In this document: positions 1 through 12,100 of the stretch, one piece after another
Position numbering within the stretch: position 1 is the stretch's first letter
Layout: each line of letters opens with the position of its first letter
NCBI GenBank assembly: GCA_020726505.1
Contig: JAHLEZ010000005.1
Span: forward strand, 1,488,001-1,552,000
Direction of reading: 5' to 3'
Source: Leptodontidium sp. MPI-SDFR-AT-0119
Lineage: Eukaryota; Ascomycota; Leotiomycetes; Helotiales; Leptodontidiaceae
DNA: 64,000 nucleotides
Notes under the pieces: generated by a model
Told to the model about the DNA's origin: nothing
Databases searched by the model: none
Seen by the model: the letters and a program-made list of their open reading frames with translations, nothing else
Position numbers and translations under genes: made by a program

Positions 1-2
1 CT

Positions 3-450
3 CTGCTGGGTGGGAAGTATCCCATTTCGATGGGTCAGTGGATAGGGTGGAACGCCTATGGTGTTCATACCAGCACCGCGATCTGGGGCCCAGACGCCCT
101 GGAGTTCAAACCAGAGAGGTGGGGATGTGATGTGGAATCAATTGACAAGAAGTTTCGTCGCTGTCAGAGCAATTGCACATATATCACCTGGAACGCCCAT
201 GCGAGGAAATGTCTTGGAATCTCGTTCGCACTTTTGCAGTGCAAATTAGTACTATGTGAGATGGTGAAAAGAATATCATGGTCTGTTGATCCAGCCTACA
301 AGTATACCACTCAGCACGTACGTCAATTTGTCCCTATTTCTTCCTGTATTACTACTGTGTTGCTGAGCTAACATTTTCAAGGGCTCTGTACTCTCGCCCA
401 GGAACGCTCCAATGGTTTTCAAAGAGATCGACAAGGCAAATACTGGCTGA
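3..450 (+). CDS. Cytochrome P450, C-terminal part (cut by window edge)
   Basis: C-terminal 127 residues of a P450 mono-oxygenase; the start lies left of the window and the frame is open back to base 3. Visible are the PERF-region equivalent (PERW, after WGPDA) and the haem-thiolate loop ending RKCLG with the Cys ligand, which are the order and spacing of family CYP52-like fungal P450s. Exons 3-317 and 382-450: a GTACGT donor after base 317 and a CAAG acceptor at 381 in phase 0 give a tail resembling normal P450 C-termini. Without splicing the frame ends at 371. The haem loop is odd: the usual F-x-x-G-x-R-x-C-x-G reads W-x-x-H-x-R-x-C-x-G, so the Phe and the first Gly are lost. The enzyme may be diverged or dead. 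It is convergent with the sulfotransferase-like gene. Confidence 0.8.
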
Positions 451-762
451 GTGGATGGAATTCGTGAATTTGGAGGGGGGTTTAGCTTGATGTCATAAAG
501 ACACTCGTTGAGTTATTACGTCCATCATCGTTGAAACCCGAATGAACGAAGATTGTCACTTTGCACGTGTTCCAGTAGCCTGTCAGTATCATTTTGCCTC
601 TAGTAATCGTTTGAAGTTGAATCTGCGTCGACAAAGTTGAAGTCAGGATTAAGAAACATTTTATGAGATTAGTGTACGGAGCGATTGCCTCAGATGAATC
701 ATGTAGATGGCCAGAAAAATTAACTGTTTTCACCGAACATCACATCGTCCGTCTAATCTCTA
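451..762. other. Intergenic, convergent
   Basis: Gap between the 3' ends of the P450 and the sulfotransferase-like gene. I see no gene, repeat or RNA signal here. Confidence 0.6.
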
Positions 763-1649
763 CTAGTTCTTGCTTCTAACGTGCTCTATCTTCGGCTGCA
801 CCCCTTCCAGCTTCTCACGCTCCCCAGGCTGACTCAACAGTATTTCCCTGACTTCAAACATTTTCCTCCCGAAGTCCACCCCCCGATTGGCATAAGGGTA
901 CGCTACATCCTTCGGTATGGGCAGACCCAGGAAATGACATAGAGGGCCCCATCCCTCCCCCAATCCAAGCACAAGAAGCTGCTTCTTCGGAACAACCTCC
1001 TTCACATACTCGATATGGTCCATGTACTGCTGAATCATTGCATCCATGTTCTCATAATTTCTCAGGACTCCTTGCTTAACGACGGACCGTGCCATCAGCC
1101 TCGTCTTCTGCATCCTCTCTGGCCATTTCTCCTCAGGAGCCATAGGCCAGTCTCGAATGGTCATTCCCACCGACTTGTACCAATCTTCTGGGTCCCGCAC
1201 TGTCAAGATGACTTTCGCGTCGGGGTATTTGTGCCAGATATCCTCCCAAAAAGCTGCAGCTGGCCACTAGATGGATCAGGAAGTCAGAACAGGTTCTCAA
1301 ACTAGGTGTTAAAATGGGAGGAGGATGTGGGCATATCATAAACACAACAGAGTCCAATTTCCACTCACGTCGACTGCTGCATCGTAGTTTTTGAAGACTT
1401 CGTCCCAGTCGGGCTTGAAACCCTCGTCATATGCTCTTCTAAAGACCGATGCTTCTTGAGTTGGGTCGAGAATGACTTTTTCCATATGATGGCATGGTAA
1501 CCTGGAGCTCGTAAGATCAGCATAAACCCAAGATAATTTGACGCCTGAGAGGAGTCAAATTGATCATACCCCAGCAAGTCCAGAGCTTCACAAAGACTGA
1601 GGGTTCCTGTCCGGCCATAGCCCGCACCAATAATCTTTAGAGGCGCCAT
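763..1649 (-). CDS. Sulfotransferase-like P-loop protein
   Basis: Complete three-exon gene of 238 residues: exons 1649-1570, 1501-1369 and 1266-763. The spliced frame runs through with consistent phases. The N-terminus has the nucleotide-binding loop GAGYGRTGT near residue 8, then LPCHHMEKV, FKPDWDEVF and WPAAAFWEDI, and a conserved TVRDPEDWYKS segment. This is the layout of the fungal sulfotransferase family (Sulfotransfer_4) that contains PAPS-type P-loop proteins of 220-280 residues. The true substrate is unknown in most fungal members. The ATG at 1649 gives the usual short lead before the P-loop; an upstream ATG would add unlikely sequence. It lies 3' of the GMC oxidoreductase on the same strand, beside a P450, which suggests a role in tailoring a metabolite. 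That role is inference. Confidence 0.85.
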
Positions 1650-2567
1650 CAGGTGGTAGAAGTTGAGATGCCGCGGGTACGATGGAAAAGTCAAGAAGAA
1701 TTAAGAATTCGTACCCAGAGTCCTGAGCTTGGCTCTGGTGGTAAGCTTAGAGTCTCCGATATGCTGCTCATAGTCGATGACATGTACATCTTAAGCCAAG
1801 TTTTCCACAACTGTGCTAACTTCCAAGCAATGGCCGATTTCGATGCGAAGGTTCATGCTGTGATTCTCGACGTATGACCGCGCGGTTTGGAGCAGCGGCT
1901 GTGTTCGCCGAGAGAGGAAGTGTAAAGTGCCCATGGCACTGCCTATCGGCTCTCTGAGAGTGGCCGACTGTTTGTCCTTCAAAAGTATGTTGTTTAACAG
2001 CCTGTTTCGGAGGGGTTACTGCAGAAGAAGGCGATTTCCCACCTTAAGTAGTACAAATATTTGTTCTTGCAGAAATTCGGGGGAAATTAGACGAGGGCGC
2101 TCCTCTATGGGTTACAGTACGCAACATCTACCTGGGTACATTATGCAAGAAGCCATCGTAATACCACTAACTTAACATTCGGGACGCGAAAAGATACGTC
2201 GTACTATCGGAATCTTAGTGTACCGAATGGTGTCAGAGAAAATCTTCATCTCGCTGCCTTAACAGTCAAAATCGTTGAGGCATTTTGCTGGATTCGAAAT
2301 ATTCCATGGGAGAAAAACGGACCGCTCCTTAACACATTCATACTTTTACGTTCTGTTCAACTTATGGTATTCAAGATTGCTTCTGTAATAATAAAAACGT
2401 TCAAATTATCGAAAAATCTCTTGTTTAATCGATGTAAATTTCCCTTTCGCTGAGTGGTGGTCGGTCGGGCAAGTCAAGATGTTTCCTGTGCCACAACCTA
2501 CTTCTGTTTTACACCCAGGATCTCATCTCCATTGGCGATCAGTTCAACGTCAAAGTCCCATTACCAT
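1650..2567. other. Intergenic, promoter side of the sulfotransferase-like gene
   Basis: About 0.9 kb between the start of the sulfotransferase-like gene and the 3' end of the GMC gene. Short open frames exist but none has a motif or splice-consistent extension. Nothing else seen. Confidence 0.5.
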
Positions 2568-4683
2568 TCAATGATCTATTCCCAGTGCCATCTTCATCGT
2601 GACATCCCCAGAAGTCTGTTCGTTCAATGGCAGGAAACGTCCTTTGATCAAATCCGCGGCCTTCTCACCGATTGCGTACGCTGGCATCTGGGTATGGCCT
2701 TGGTTCAGAAGTGGCATGACACTGGTGTCCGCGACTCGAAGCCCCTTTACTCCCCGGACGCGGAGTTCTGCGTCAAGAACAGCCATGGGATCATCACTGG
2801 CCCCCATCTTGCAGGTGCCTCCTGGGTGATAGCCTATAAAGTCAGCGATCAATCTTCTACATGGATCATGGTAGCTTACAAGTTGTGGCATTTTCCTTCA
2901 CATACGGAACCCAATCTTCCCTCTTTGTGTGCTTGTGGTGAGTCAGATCAGCGGGCCAGCTGCCATCCACAATTGCTTTAGTGCCTTTCCCCTGGGTGAT
3001 GATCTCGTTCGCGAAGTTGCACGCTTCGCTGAGCACTAGAACATCCAGATCTTCAGATAAGTAATTGTGGTCAACAATTGGATTTTCCATTGGGTCGGCC
3101 GATTTCAGAGTAACAGAGCCTCGAGATTTTGGCGAGAAGAGTTCTGCAATGAGCGAGAAGGCGTGCGTCTTCTCTCCATCGGGAAATTGATCGTACTGCT
3201 TCGGACCACCATAACATTCTGTGCTGAAGAATTCAATGTTGGGCTGTGATGGAGTAAGTCCCATAGGGTCTCGTCCTTGTTCTCGTGGAGCTGATTGCCA
3301 AAGTGGTTCAGACTTCAGTCGCTCGTCAAGCCGGGCATAACCAAATGCTCCAAACGGGAAAGTTGATAATGGACCACGTTTTTCTTCCTTCCATTGACGG
3401 TAAGCTTCACCAAGGGCGTCGGGTTTATAGAGGAGGTAGTCATTGGTGATGTTTTGCTGTTTTGTGGCATAGAAGATGAAAACAATCTGGAAAGTATCAG
3501 TTTCCAAGAAAGAAGAAATTGTCAGTCTAGGTGTTTTCTCACCAAATGATCCATGAGATTCTTGCCCACCCCAGGAAGGTCCACTTTGCATTCAATCTTA
3601 TGCTGCGCAAGCTCAGACTTCGCTCCAATGCCGGACCGCATGAGAATCGCAGGAGAGCAGTATGCACCGCCTGAAATGATGATCTCCTTCTTTACTTTGA
3701 TCTCTCTAGTAGAGCCGTCTTTCTCAACAACTCTGACAGCCGAGGCGCGAAGGTCTAATCCATCCCCTTCCAGGAGAACCTTGTCCACTGTTGTATCTGT
3801 TTTAATTGCTAGATTAGGTCCCTTGTGAACGAAATAGTTGGCTGCAGTCGTTCGGTCGCCTTTGTAGACAGTTCTTGGAGCATGTCCACAACCGTGTGGG
3901 TTGTCACCCGTTGTGAACATATCCTCTTGCAATCCCAGTCCTTGGTCCTGCATAGATTCGAGTATCATGTTTGAAATGGGGGCCTATTTGAAATGAGCAG
4001 ATAATTCAAGGGTTTTCATGACGACTTACGAGATCATGTGGCTCAATGTCAAGAAGACCATCATGTCCATGTGCGTTCTCGTCAGCTTTGAACCAATTTT
4101 TGCCGTGGAAATTCTCCGCCTGATTAATTGTCAGCGCAGTTCTAACGCACTTGCACGCACAATTGCATGTAGAATCATGCCTTCTTCATGTAACCAAACA
4201 CCTCATTTCCACTCCATCCAGGCATATTCCAATCATCGTAGTCCTGAGGTGTGCCTCGAATGCAGAGTGTTCCATTAACACCAGAGCTTCCACCCAGAAA
4301 CTTCCCGCGGCTGACTTTGACTTGCCGTCCATTGGCTCCTGGACTTGGCTCTGTGACAATATTCCAGTCTGCTTCCGTATCAAAGTTTTGAGACCTTTCG
4401 GGTGTAAGCGAAGCGCAAGAATCTTCTGAAGGGTTGAGGGGCAACACTCCCATCCTCCCACCATAACAGTATTCTCCAGAAGAGAATTATGCTGGCCAGC
4501 TTCGATAACAAGAACGGAAGAATTGGGGTCCTCAGCAAGACGGGCTGCCAGAACACTCCCTGATGTGCCACCGCTGCCAGCTTGGTCAGACTTTTTCCAA
4601 CGTTATCAGGTATTCCCTACTGACCCGCAGACAATGTAGTCGTAGGTAGAGCCTTCCGGCCCTAATGTGATTGAGCTAGCCAT
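2568..4683 (-). CDS. GMC-family FAD oxidoreductase
   Basis: Seven-exon gene, 600 residues. Exons 4683-4625, 4573-4448, 4394-4181, 4119-4030, 3983-3543, 3486-2880 and 2833-2568; all phases agree. Splicing creates the FAD-binding glycine motif YIVCGGGTSGSVLAARL near residue 20, followed by VIEAG and the GMC signature GGSSGVNGT. The C-terminal domain has YHPGGTCKMG (active-site His) and NQGHTQMPAYAIGEKAA (second His position). Length fits the glucose/choline/alcohol oxidase family. No signal peptide and no peroxisomal C-terminus are seen, so it is probably cytosolic. Substrate cannot be told from sequence. Intron 3 (4180-4120) uses a GC donor (AAG|gcatga) because a TGA follows directly in the unspliced frame. 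The last intron is only 46 bp. Neighbours are an MBOAT acyltransferase-like gene and a sulfotransferase-like gene. Confidence 0.92.
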
Positions 4684-5534
4684 ACTGTAGCTGTTCCAAG
4701 ATCTGCTCTTGTGTACTCGGTTCGTTGAAATATATTCAGAAGCTCTCTGGAAGAATACTCGACTGCAGCCGATTTCCAAGGGGATATGCGTATTTATCTG
4801 ATCGGACTTAAAGCACGGGGTGGTTGATCATCAAAGTACTGTACTGTACTCGTAGAGCACTGGCGTGATATAATACAGTAAGGCCCAAGGCATGGCAATC
4901 TTCCGCGTCCTGGTCCCTGTCCCATCCTTAGATGCGCAGCTCTTCCGCCCTGCGCTGTTCTTCGAACGCTGGGGAGGTCCACATCTGAATAGAAGGAGCA
5001 GCGGGTCTGGGAAAGCCCCCACCAAGCAGTGCAGTAGGTACCTACAGTACCCCGCACCCACACCTTCGAAATGCGGGTTTGAATGCGGGGTATCTTTTCC
5101 CCGGAGAGCCTCAGGTCTGGAGTGCGGAATTACAGCCAGCATCCTGAGGTTTCGTTATTTACTTACTCGGTACTGCGTGAAAGACTTTATTGGCTGGGAT
5201 TTGAAGGGGAGGGGAGGGGAGGGGAGGGAAGGCGCCTCGGCTAGCAATAGCTTCTGCAGTAAACAAAGCCCGCAGAATTGAGATACACTTTAGTTGTTTG
5301 GTAGCCCTCACCCTCGTTCTGCTCAAGCAAGAACTTGCAACCTGAACTGTCACTTTAAATTTTCAACCTAGCATTGATTGGTACGAGATGAGACTAATGG
5401 ATGCGAGATTTCATTGACCGGAAGCTTGAGAAGAGGGGAGTTTCGGTCCTAACAATTCAAGTGAGCTCGGATCTCCCTTTGTCCAGAAGCTTGAAAATAG
5501 AGGAGAGGGCCCAGTCCCGGCAGTTTGAGCAAGC
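4684..5534. other. Intergenic, GMC promoter region
   Basis: About 0.85 kb between the start of the GMC gene and the 3' end of the MBOAT gene. It contains a (GGGGA)n run at 5206-5228 (listed separately) and the motif GGTACCTAC near 5037. No gene recognised. Confidence 0.5.
5206..5228 (+). repeat. (GGGGA)n tract, possible G-quadruplex
   Basis: At least four runs of three to four G separated by single A on the plus strand. This satisfies the simple G3+N1-7 quadruplex pattern. It lies about 520 bp upstream of the GMC start on the non-template side. Any regulatory role is speculation. Confidence 0.6.
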
Positions 5535-6903
5535 TTAGAGCTCATGCAGATCAGCGACACTGGAACTTCCACTTGTCATCCTCACCCACCCACGAATAAG
5601 GCTGGGCACAACCGGCTTCTCAAAGATGAGTGCATTGAAGTGATATGCCACCATATACCGCAGACTGAAAGTGAACCAAGCAAAAGTCCAAACTGCTCCA
5701 GCTGCCTTTGTTTTCCCTTTTTAAGTCAAAACATCAGTATCTTGCCGCGTAAAACATAAACTAGAAAGGAAACTTCACTTACATGACTTCTTGATACCAG
5801 CTTTCTTACCGAGATGGATAACAATGTCCTCGACGGTGATTGCAATTGGCTGCATGAAGAAATATGCCAATTGGTTCCAGTTGTTCTTGGTGCTGCTCGA
5901 TGGCAAATTTAGAGCTCCCAAGTGATGTAATAAGCCCGATGCGATGAATGCCAAGTAGAGTTGCAGATAACGCGAAGTCAGGGTGCCCTTTTGAATGGGC
6001 ACGTACTTTTTCAGAACTCTGAAGGGAATATTCAATTTCTGGGATGATCAATATCAGCGGTCAATCTTCGATTGCTATGGGATGGGGAGTCACGAACTCG
6101 GCGAATGAGCTGATGCCAGAACTTTCCCCAGAGATCACGAACAGTAGACACATCTGCCAACTTTCCCATAATCGGCGGCCAGTCTTCTGCATTAGAAACC
6201 CCAGTTGCAACTGCCATCGCCGCGAACAATGAATATTGCAGTTTTAATGCATAGCAGCTTGCGAGGGCTGGCAGCCAGGTAAGAAGCATTTGTCGAGGCC
6301 AGGTGTCTGCAAAGAGGTCAGGCGGACTACTAGTTGCGTAGGCCGTCAAAGTGACAGGATATTGAGAAAGATCAAACAGTAGATAAGAGAGTGCGGCTTG
6401 GAATATCTCTTTTCGAACAAATTTCCTACAAGCGAAATGTTAGATAAATATAAACCTATTTGGTGCAGGGATTTTTACCATTTTAGAGTCCCTACGGGTG
6501 CGCCACCTGGGACGTTGTTCACTCTCCAATTCCAACCGATGCCTCTCATAGCGATATTCAGATCCCAGCTCCATCCTAATTTCTGCTTCCAGCCTTTCCT
6601 GGGAACGCCTGCATCTTTCGCGCGGACCCAGTCATTCTGTGAATGAAAAACGAAAAAGTCCAACCAATGAAGAAGCGAGAGGGTTGCTTGAATTGGCCCC
6701 AAGGAGTCCTGTGCTAATACTCCTGTGGTGAATTTGGGGATCTGAGCGATTAGGTAAATCAAGACGGATGTGACCGACAATGCGCGAAGCTTTCCTTGTG
6801 GTAGCAGAGAGCCAATAACGCATGTCAGATAGATACTGGGGATGAGGTGAGGTCGAGGGGCAAGTGGACGCGCTTTGTCAGGGATGAAGTACCCTGAGAG
6901 CAT
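5535..6903 (-). CDS. Wax-synthase/acyltransferase-like membrane protein (MBOAT_2 type)
   Basis: Four exons, 396 residues: 6903-6479, 6425-6098, 6038-5783 and 5716-5535; phases agree throughout. The hydrophobic N-terminal half is followed by MRGIGWNWRVNNVP, by WGKFWHQLIRR (the MBOAT-type core with the invariant-looking W and H-Q) and by TSRYLQLYLAFIASGLLHHLG, where the second conserved His sits in a membrane segment. The last exon adds a further hydrophobic segment (GAVWTFAWFTFSLRY). This is the fungal wax-synthase-domain family, which includes acyltransferases acting on metabolites and many uncharacterised members. Start chosen as the first ATG of the frame; an upstream hydrophobic open frame near 7290-7090 might be an extra 5' exon but I could not join it. 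Intron 2 has a weak donor (GTTCGT), chosen because only it keeps phase 0. Same strand as the GMC gene, 850 bp away. Confidence 0.82.
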
Positions 6904-7892
6904 GTTGCGTGCACAGTGCCTCAAACAATTCTCCTCCGAGGCGAGAATGTTGTTGAAATCTAGGAGGATGAAAATTGAGGCTGGAGATGAAAGGAAGCTA
7001 AAGGTTCTGCAGCTCGCTCTGCTTATGTCGGAGGCGGGTAGCAACTATTCCGTCTGACACCTCATCTCGGATTCCTTTCCAATCAGGAGACGTGATTCAA
7101 GCTTGCGACTTTATCAGTTCGTGATAAATGCCAACGATTCCGCAATCGATTTGAAACACCAAACAGAGCAAGAAAAAGAGATTCGACAGGATAAGGCTTC
7201 GACGTGACTGTGGAATACAGTATGAGTAGACAATTTGTGGCATACGAAAAGAAATATGCAACAGCGAATAGTCCTCGCTTTCCCCACCTGACCATAATTA
7301 ACGGCAAATCATTTAGGAAACTTTAGTAAAGAGGCCAGAGCGGCGCTGATCAATTTCGAAAAGCCAAGCCGGCAATGGGATGCGAAACCTCAACCAAAAA
7401 CGATGCAACTGGCAATCGTACCTCTGATCGCGGCTTCATCTGCACAGGAACCATTCAAGACCCCAACCAGCCCTGGAAATGCTTGGTAAAATTACAAGTA
7501 CTTCAAGTTCTTTATTTTTCGCAACCTTCCTCGCTTAATCCTGTCGCTCCCTTGAAGTGACCATTTTGAAGTCAACAAAGCATGTCTTCGACAACATAGT
7601 GAGAATTATCATCCAAATCTGCTGTCTCCATTAATTTGAAGACACTTAGAACAAACACGATATGAAAATCTTCTTTGACGTATCCAACCAGTCTTCCCAG
7701 GAAAAGCACACGCACATGTAACCAGTTAAATCCAAGCAAGCATGTTCCAGCACCCCTTCACGCCAACTCAACCGGATATCTAATCTTGCCTTGTCCTGAA
7801 CTTTCCATGTTCAAGAGTGCGTTCCCCTCATCCATCTCTCTAACCAGCCCCTTCCCATCTAGCTCCTTCCCAACAGGGATAACTGTGTCTAA
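6904..7892. other. Intergenic with one unassigned hydrophobic frame
   Basis: Upstream of the MBOAT start. A minus-strand frame from about 7294 down to 7083 encodes a hydrophobic stretch (GLFAVAYFFSYATNCLLIL) but no family match and no clean splice to the MBOAT gene were found. The rest shows nothing. Confidence 0.4.
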
Positions 7893-8540
7893 CTATATCT
7901 TTTCTTTATCCTCGATCGCACCTGCATCTCCGCTGAGTGTGGATGCTATCCCGCTTTCTCGCGTCCGGCGCAGAAAGAAGAACGCAAAGCAGGCGAGGAG
8001 AGCAAGTATAATTACGGGAACGACGACACCGATCGCTATTTTGACGCCGGTGGAAAGACTGTTCGATTTTGAGGAGGAAATCGGTGTGGTAGATGGCGAG
8101 GCTGGGGTAGGAGAGCTGCTACTTGCAAGGGCAATGAATGGTGGTATGGAGGTGTTGTTTGGGTCGAGGATCCTGGCAGAGAAACCGGAAGTCGGTGTCT
8201 GAATGTTGGGATGAGAGGAGAACCAAGGGAACATTTGAATAAATGACATGCAAGCCGCCTTAGCAGTGAAATAATCCCTCGCGATAACCCTCGCACTGTT
8301 GACATATATGTCGCGGCCATTTCTTGTTATGTCACATTCGTACCCTGTTCATTCTTCAATGTCGCCGCCGTGTCGGGAAACCTGTGGTACTTGTAGAAAG
8401 AGCCAAGTTCTTCGGCGGTTAGTTGACTGATAGGACGTGGGGGGAGGGGGGGGGGGGGGCGAGTTGGACCGCTTCTGTGTTCTGTACGAAGAATGACATG
8501 TTCGGTGTGTAGGAAGCGTTCGAGATGTATTCTAAGAGTT
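7893..8540 (-). pseudogene. Ser/Pro-rich single-pass membrane protein gene, frame-broken
   Basis: The C-terminal frame (about 8331-7893) encodes a Ser/Thr/Pro-rich linker, one strong transmembrane helix (VKIAIGVVVPVIILALLACF) followed by Arg-Arg, and a short cytoplasmic tail. This is the layout of fungal cell-surface sensor-like proteins. Upstream, coding-like pieces (QLTAEELGSFYKYHRFPDTA and NASYTPNMSFFVQNTEAVQL) continue on the same strand but in other frames. The breaks sit at a 14-C run (8459-8446 on the plus strand as G) and near 8344. I found no intron that restores the frame. Either the gene is decayed or homopolymer length is wrong in the assembly. No domain is recognised outside the membrane segment. 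Confidence 0.45.
8446..8459 (+). repeat. Poly-G tract (14 nt)
   Basis: Uninterrupted run of 14 G preceded by six more G after a single A. It lies inside the broken membrane-protein gene, at one of its frame breaks. Confidence 0.9.
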
Positions 8541-9192
8541 GGTTCTCATCTAAGGTAAGAAACAAGCTAACTGGCGAACAGAGAGGGAGCAGGGGAGTAT
8601 TAAACTTCCGCCTTCACGTTATATTTATCACGTCGAAGCTTATCGGAGGAAAAGATGTCCTCATGTTGTTTTCCAGTGATGAGATGCTGCTTTTCTGGTT
8701 GAGTCTCACTCTGCAAGATTGTTCTTCAAAGCCTTCAGGCATGCAATCAAGACAATTTGACAACATAACCTTTCGAAATTCTCACTGAGCTGTGTTCGTC
8801 CTCGGATTGCAGTTATGTTAACTTTCGAAAAACGATTGAAAGTTACTACATTGCACATCTACGTTTTGACTCCATCCACAGTTCCGATTTTTACTGCTTT
8901 ACTTCAAGCTATGCAAGTGATGGAACACGCACGCGAAGAAAACAAAGCAGCAGGCAACTGGAGTATTTTCCTTTCTCTATACTAAGTCCGCAACGAATGT
9001 CTTGTTTCTAATAATGTTTTTTGACTTTTCTCATGTTGGTTTGGAGCCTCTAATGCAGCGTAATCACTTTATCGAACAAAGGGGTGGCCGTTTGCAGAAC
9101 CCTTTGTTTAGGTCCCACAAAGGTATCGTTTAGCAGGAGTCTTGCGACGAGCCTGGTAAATACGGGATGAAAACTTAATACAATGTTACTAG
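8541..9192. other. Intergenic, divergent
   Basis: Between the broken membrane-protein gene and the start of the large hypothetical gene at 9193. AT-rich, no coding frame or repeat that I can support. Confidence 0.45.
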
Positions 9193-12100
9193 ATGTTTGA
9201 GAGTCATCGGAAAGTTCAAAGCAATTCAAATATGGGTAACGATCGAAGGCCTAGCAGGGATAGGAAAGGTCCCCACCGATCCCCAAGAACCTCACCCAAG
9301 AAAGGAAGCTTTGGACCCCACGCCCCGAATGCCAGAAGAACAGACTCATCCCATGAGCATAGTCAAGACTCAAGAGAAAGAACCACCATACCGTCGGATG
9401 ATGGGAGCGATATCTACGACGAGAAGGGATTTTCGAGGACTGAAATAGCGATGGCAATGTCTGGAGAGCAGATCTATTTGCATGGATCCGCTATCCACTC
9501 AACACTTCAGCATCGCCTCTCCGAGGAAAATCATTCTAATCTCGATCAAGACCTTTCACAGCATCTGGATCATTCTAGATGGACAACTCCTCCACTCGTA
9601 CCTACGTTTTCAACTTCGCCCTTGATACCAGTCTCCCCCCAATTCGAGACCAACAGAATCTGGTATCTGGAGAGGATACTCAAAAACCTGAGCGTCGCAC
9701 AACTGGTGAAGCACGACAAGGAATTTTGCGATCTCATGTGGAACTTGGAAGGAATTCAAGAGTGGGTAAGTCAGACATCGTGTCGTGTAGTGTCCCCTTC
9801 GTCTTGCAATGTCATGGGGGAGGGGATCTTTAATATAATCGAGCACTGCATGTATATTGCTGACTTGTATATATTAGTGGACCGCAAATCGGGTGGAATG
9901 GATTAAAAAAAGAGATGAGTTTCATGCCTCTCAAGCAATCTTGAACTCCCTTATCACCCAGATGAAAGCTGCCGAGTGCTCGAAATCGTGGGACCAACAC
10001 TTGCGACTGAAAAATGCCTATACTCAACAGAGAAAAGAGATTCAATTCAAAGAGAGTTGTAAGTATAATTCGCACCGCATCTCTTATGTCTGGTCCAGAT
10101 CTATGCTCGCTATACCATGTATTAACTTGAGACCGTGCTGATATTTTAACCCTTGCCAGGGTTTCCGGAAAATAAATATCTGATGAAGCTCGTCATGGGT
10201 CAGTTCAAACGTGTACAGAAAGAATCCCAAAAGCTCAATGCAATAATTTCTCAGAGGGTCGATGCGAGGCCGTGTATGGCTTCTGACTGGTTCTCCTTCG
10301 GCACCGCTCCCCCCGAAGACATGGACATGTTCAAAACACAATGGTTTCCCCGAAAAGGGTATAGGTGGTGGTTGATGATAGCTGCGGGGCATTTGGAAGA
10401 TTGCATCCAGGAATACACGCTCCAAAAGGAGCCTAGGATCAAGGCATTCGATAGCGCCGATGACGAACTCGTACAGTTAAATGCAGCTCTGGCAAAGTTG
10501 CAGAAAGAAGAGAGATACGAAACAGACTACAAGAGAATGTATCTAGACGACCGGTTTTCAATTAGCGGACCTCCCTCATCCAGCTATTGGAAAGCAGAGC
10601 TGGCAAACGTGGGACAAGTAGACCGTAAGAAGGCCGTAGATAGGCAACGGAATATGCGTGCGAAGCAGGTAGCGATAGACCAGCTAAAGTACGATCGCTC
10701 TGAGCACGAATTTATGATCCACCGCGCCAATGCTCTCACCGAAAGAGATAATTCGATCCTCCACGTTGTTAGGAATGTTCTCGAGGCCACCGAAGAGAAC
10801 AAAGAGTCACTCCTTCTGTCCTCCACAGAATTTGCGGAAGGATTGTATTATGTTTGTTGTGTACAGGGTCTTTGTGCCCAGATTTCGGCAAAGATAGAAG
10901 CGATCCTCAACGACGATGCTCTCCGGAATTCGGACAAGGCCAAAATCTTGGACTCGTTTGAACTTCCCTGGAAATCGTCGCAGAAACCCAGACACTATCA
11001 TGAGCTTCTGATCCAGACATTAGATAAAGCGGTATTGTTTCAAAGCGACTTGAAAGGCGCGAGGGAGAGTATGCTATACCAGTTTGGAATTGTCACCAAA
11101 ACTTTAGACTTAGCCAGGAGCCTTCAGGAGAGCGCAAAGATGAGGCAATCCACTCAAAGCTCTAGCCAAAATTCGGGACTGTTGAAAACTCCCAGCTCGC
11201 CAATACCTGTTCAGGCAAGATCATTAACACTCTCCATTATCCCACAGCTGTGCTAACTTTATATATCAATCTGCTGCATGGGGCCCGGTTCAGACCTATG
11301 AGCAAGTTGTGTCAATTCTAAACCGCAGGCATCAGGACCCCTACCAAGACCCAGGATGGTTTTTGAGACAGTTCTTCGTTAGTCCGGATGTAGCACCTCA
11401 CTTTCAATGGATACACAAAATCTCCAGAGACGAGTTCCTGAGACTGGCAAACTCGTTTCCTCAGGAAGACTTCCTTGTCGATGAAATAGAGGCATTTCTA
11501 CGATACTGCACATTTGTTGGCGATCTCTTTACCGTGTCAGGCAACCTTGTGTCCGCGTACAAATATGGGTGGGAGCTCATTGATGAAATGCCAATCGACT
11601 CTACGCCTAGAGCTGTCGGGCTTGCGAAACCTCCTGGCTTGGATGACATGTTTTCATGGTTGGTGCGGAACCAGCAAAAATGTAATCTGGTGAGCGCCAA
11701 TCGAAACACTACAGAGTCTCAGCTACTGTACTTGATCCGAATGAGTTACCCGAGAGGAAACAACTTCACGTTGAAGAAGCTTCAGGATATATTGGGGTGG
11801 CTAGATAAAAGTGGACAGCTGTACCGATAGTGAGCAATCTTTTCCGTAACCAAATCAGTCACTAATACGTATCCAGCACTGAACAGCAGAACCGGAGAAA
11901 GGAGACCATCATACGTCGAATCGACAACGGCTGGGGACCAATCGACGTACATCAGGAATACGATGCCATCTTCGATCCGAATAAACCTGAGCCATATTTC
12001 AAGGCTCTCCAATCAATCATTAAACGAGAAGATGTCCAGAACGCGCTGAAAGAAGCCATGGAGAATGGCTATGGTGATACTGAATGGGATATTTACAATG

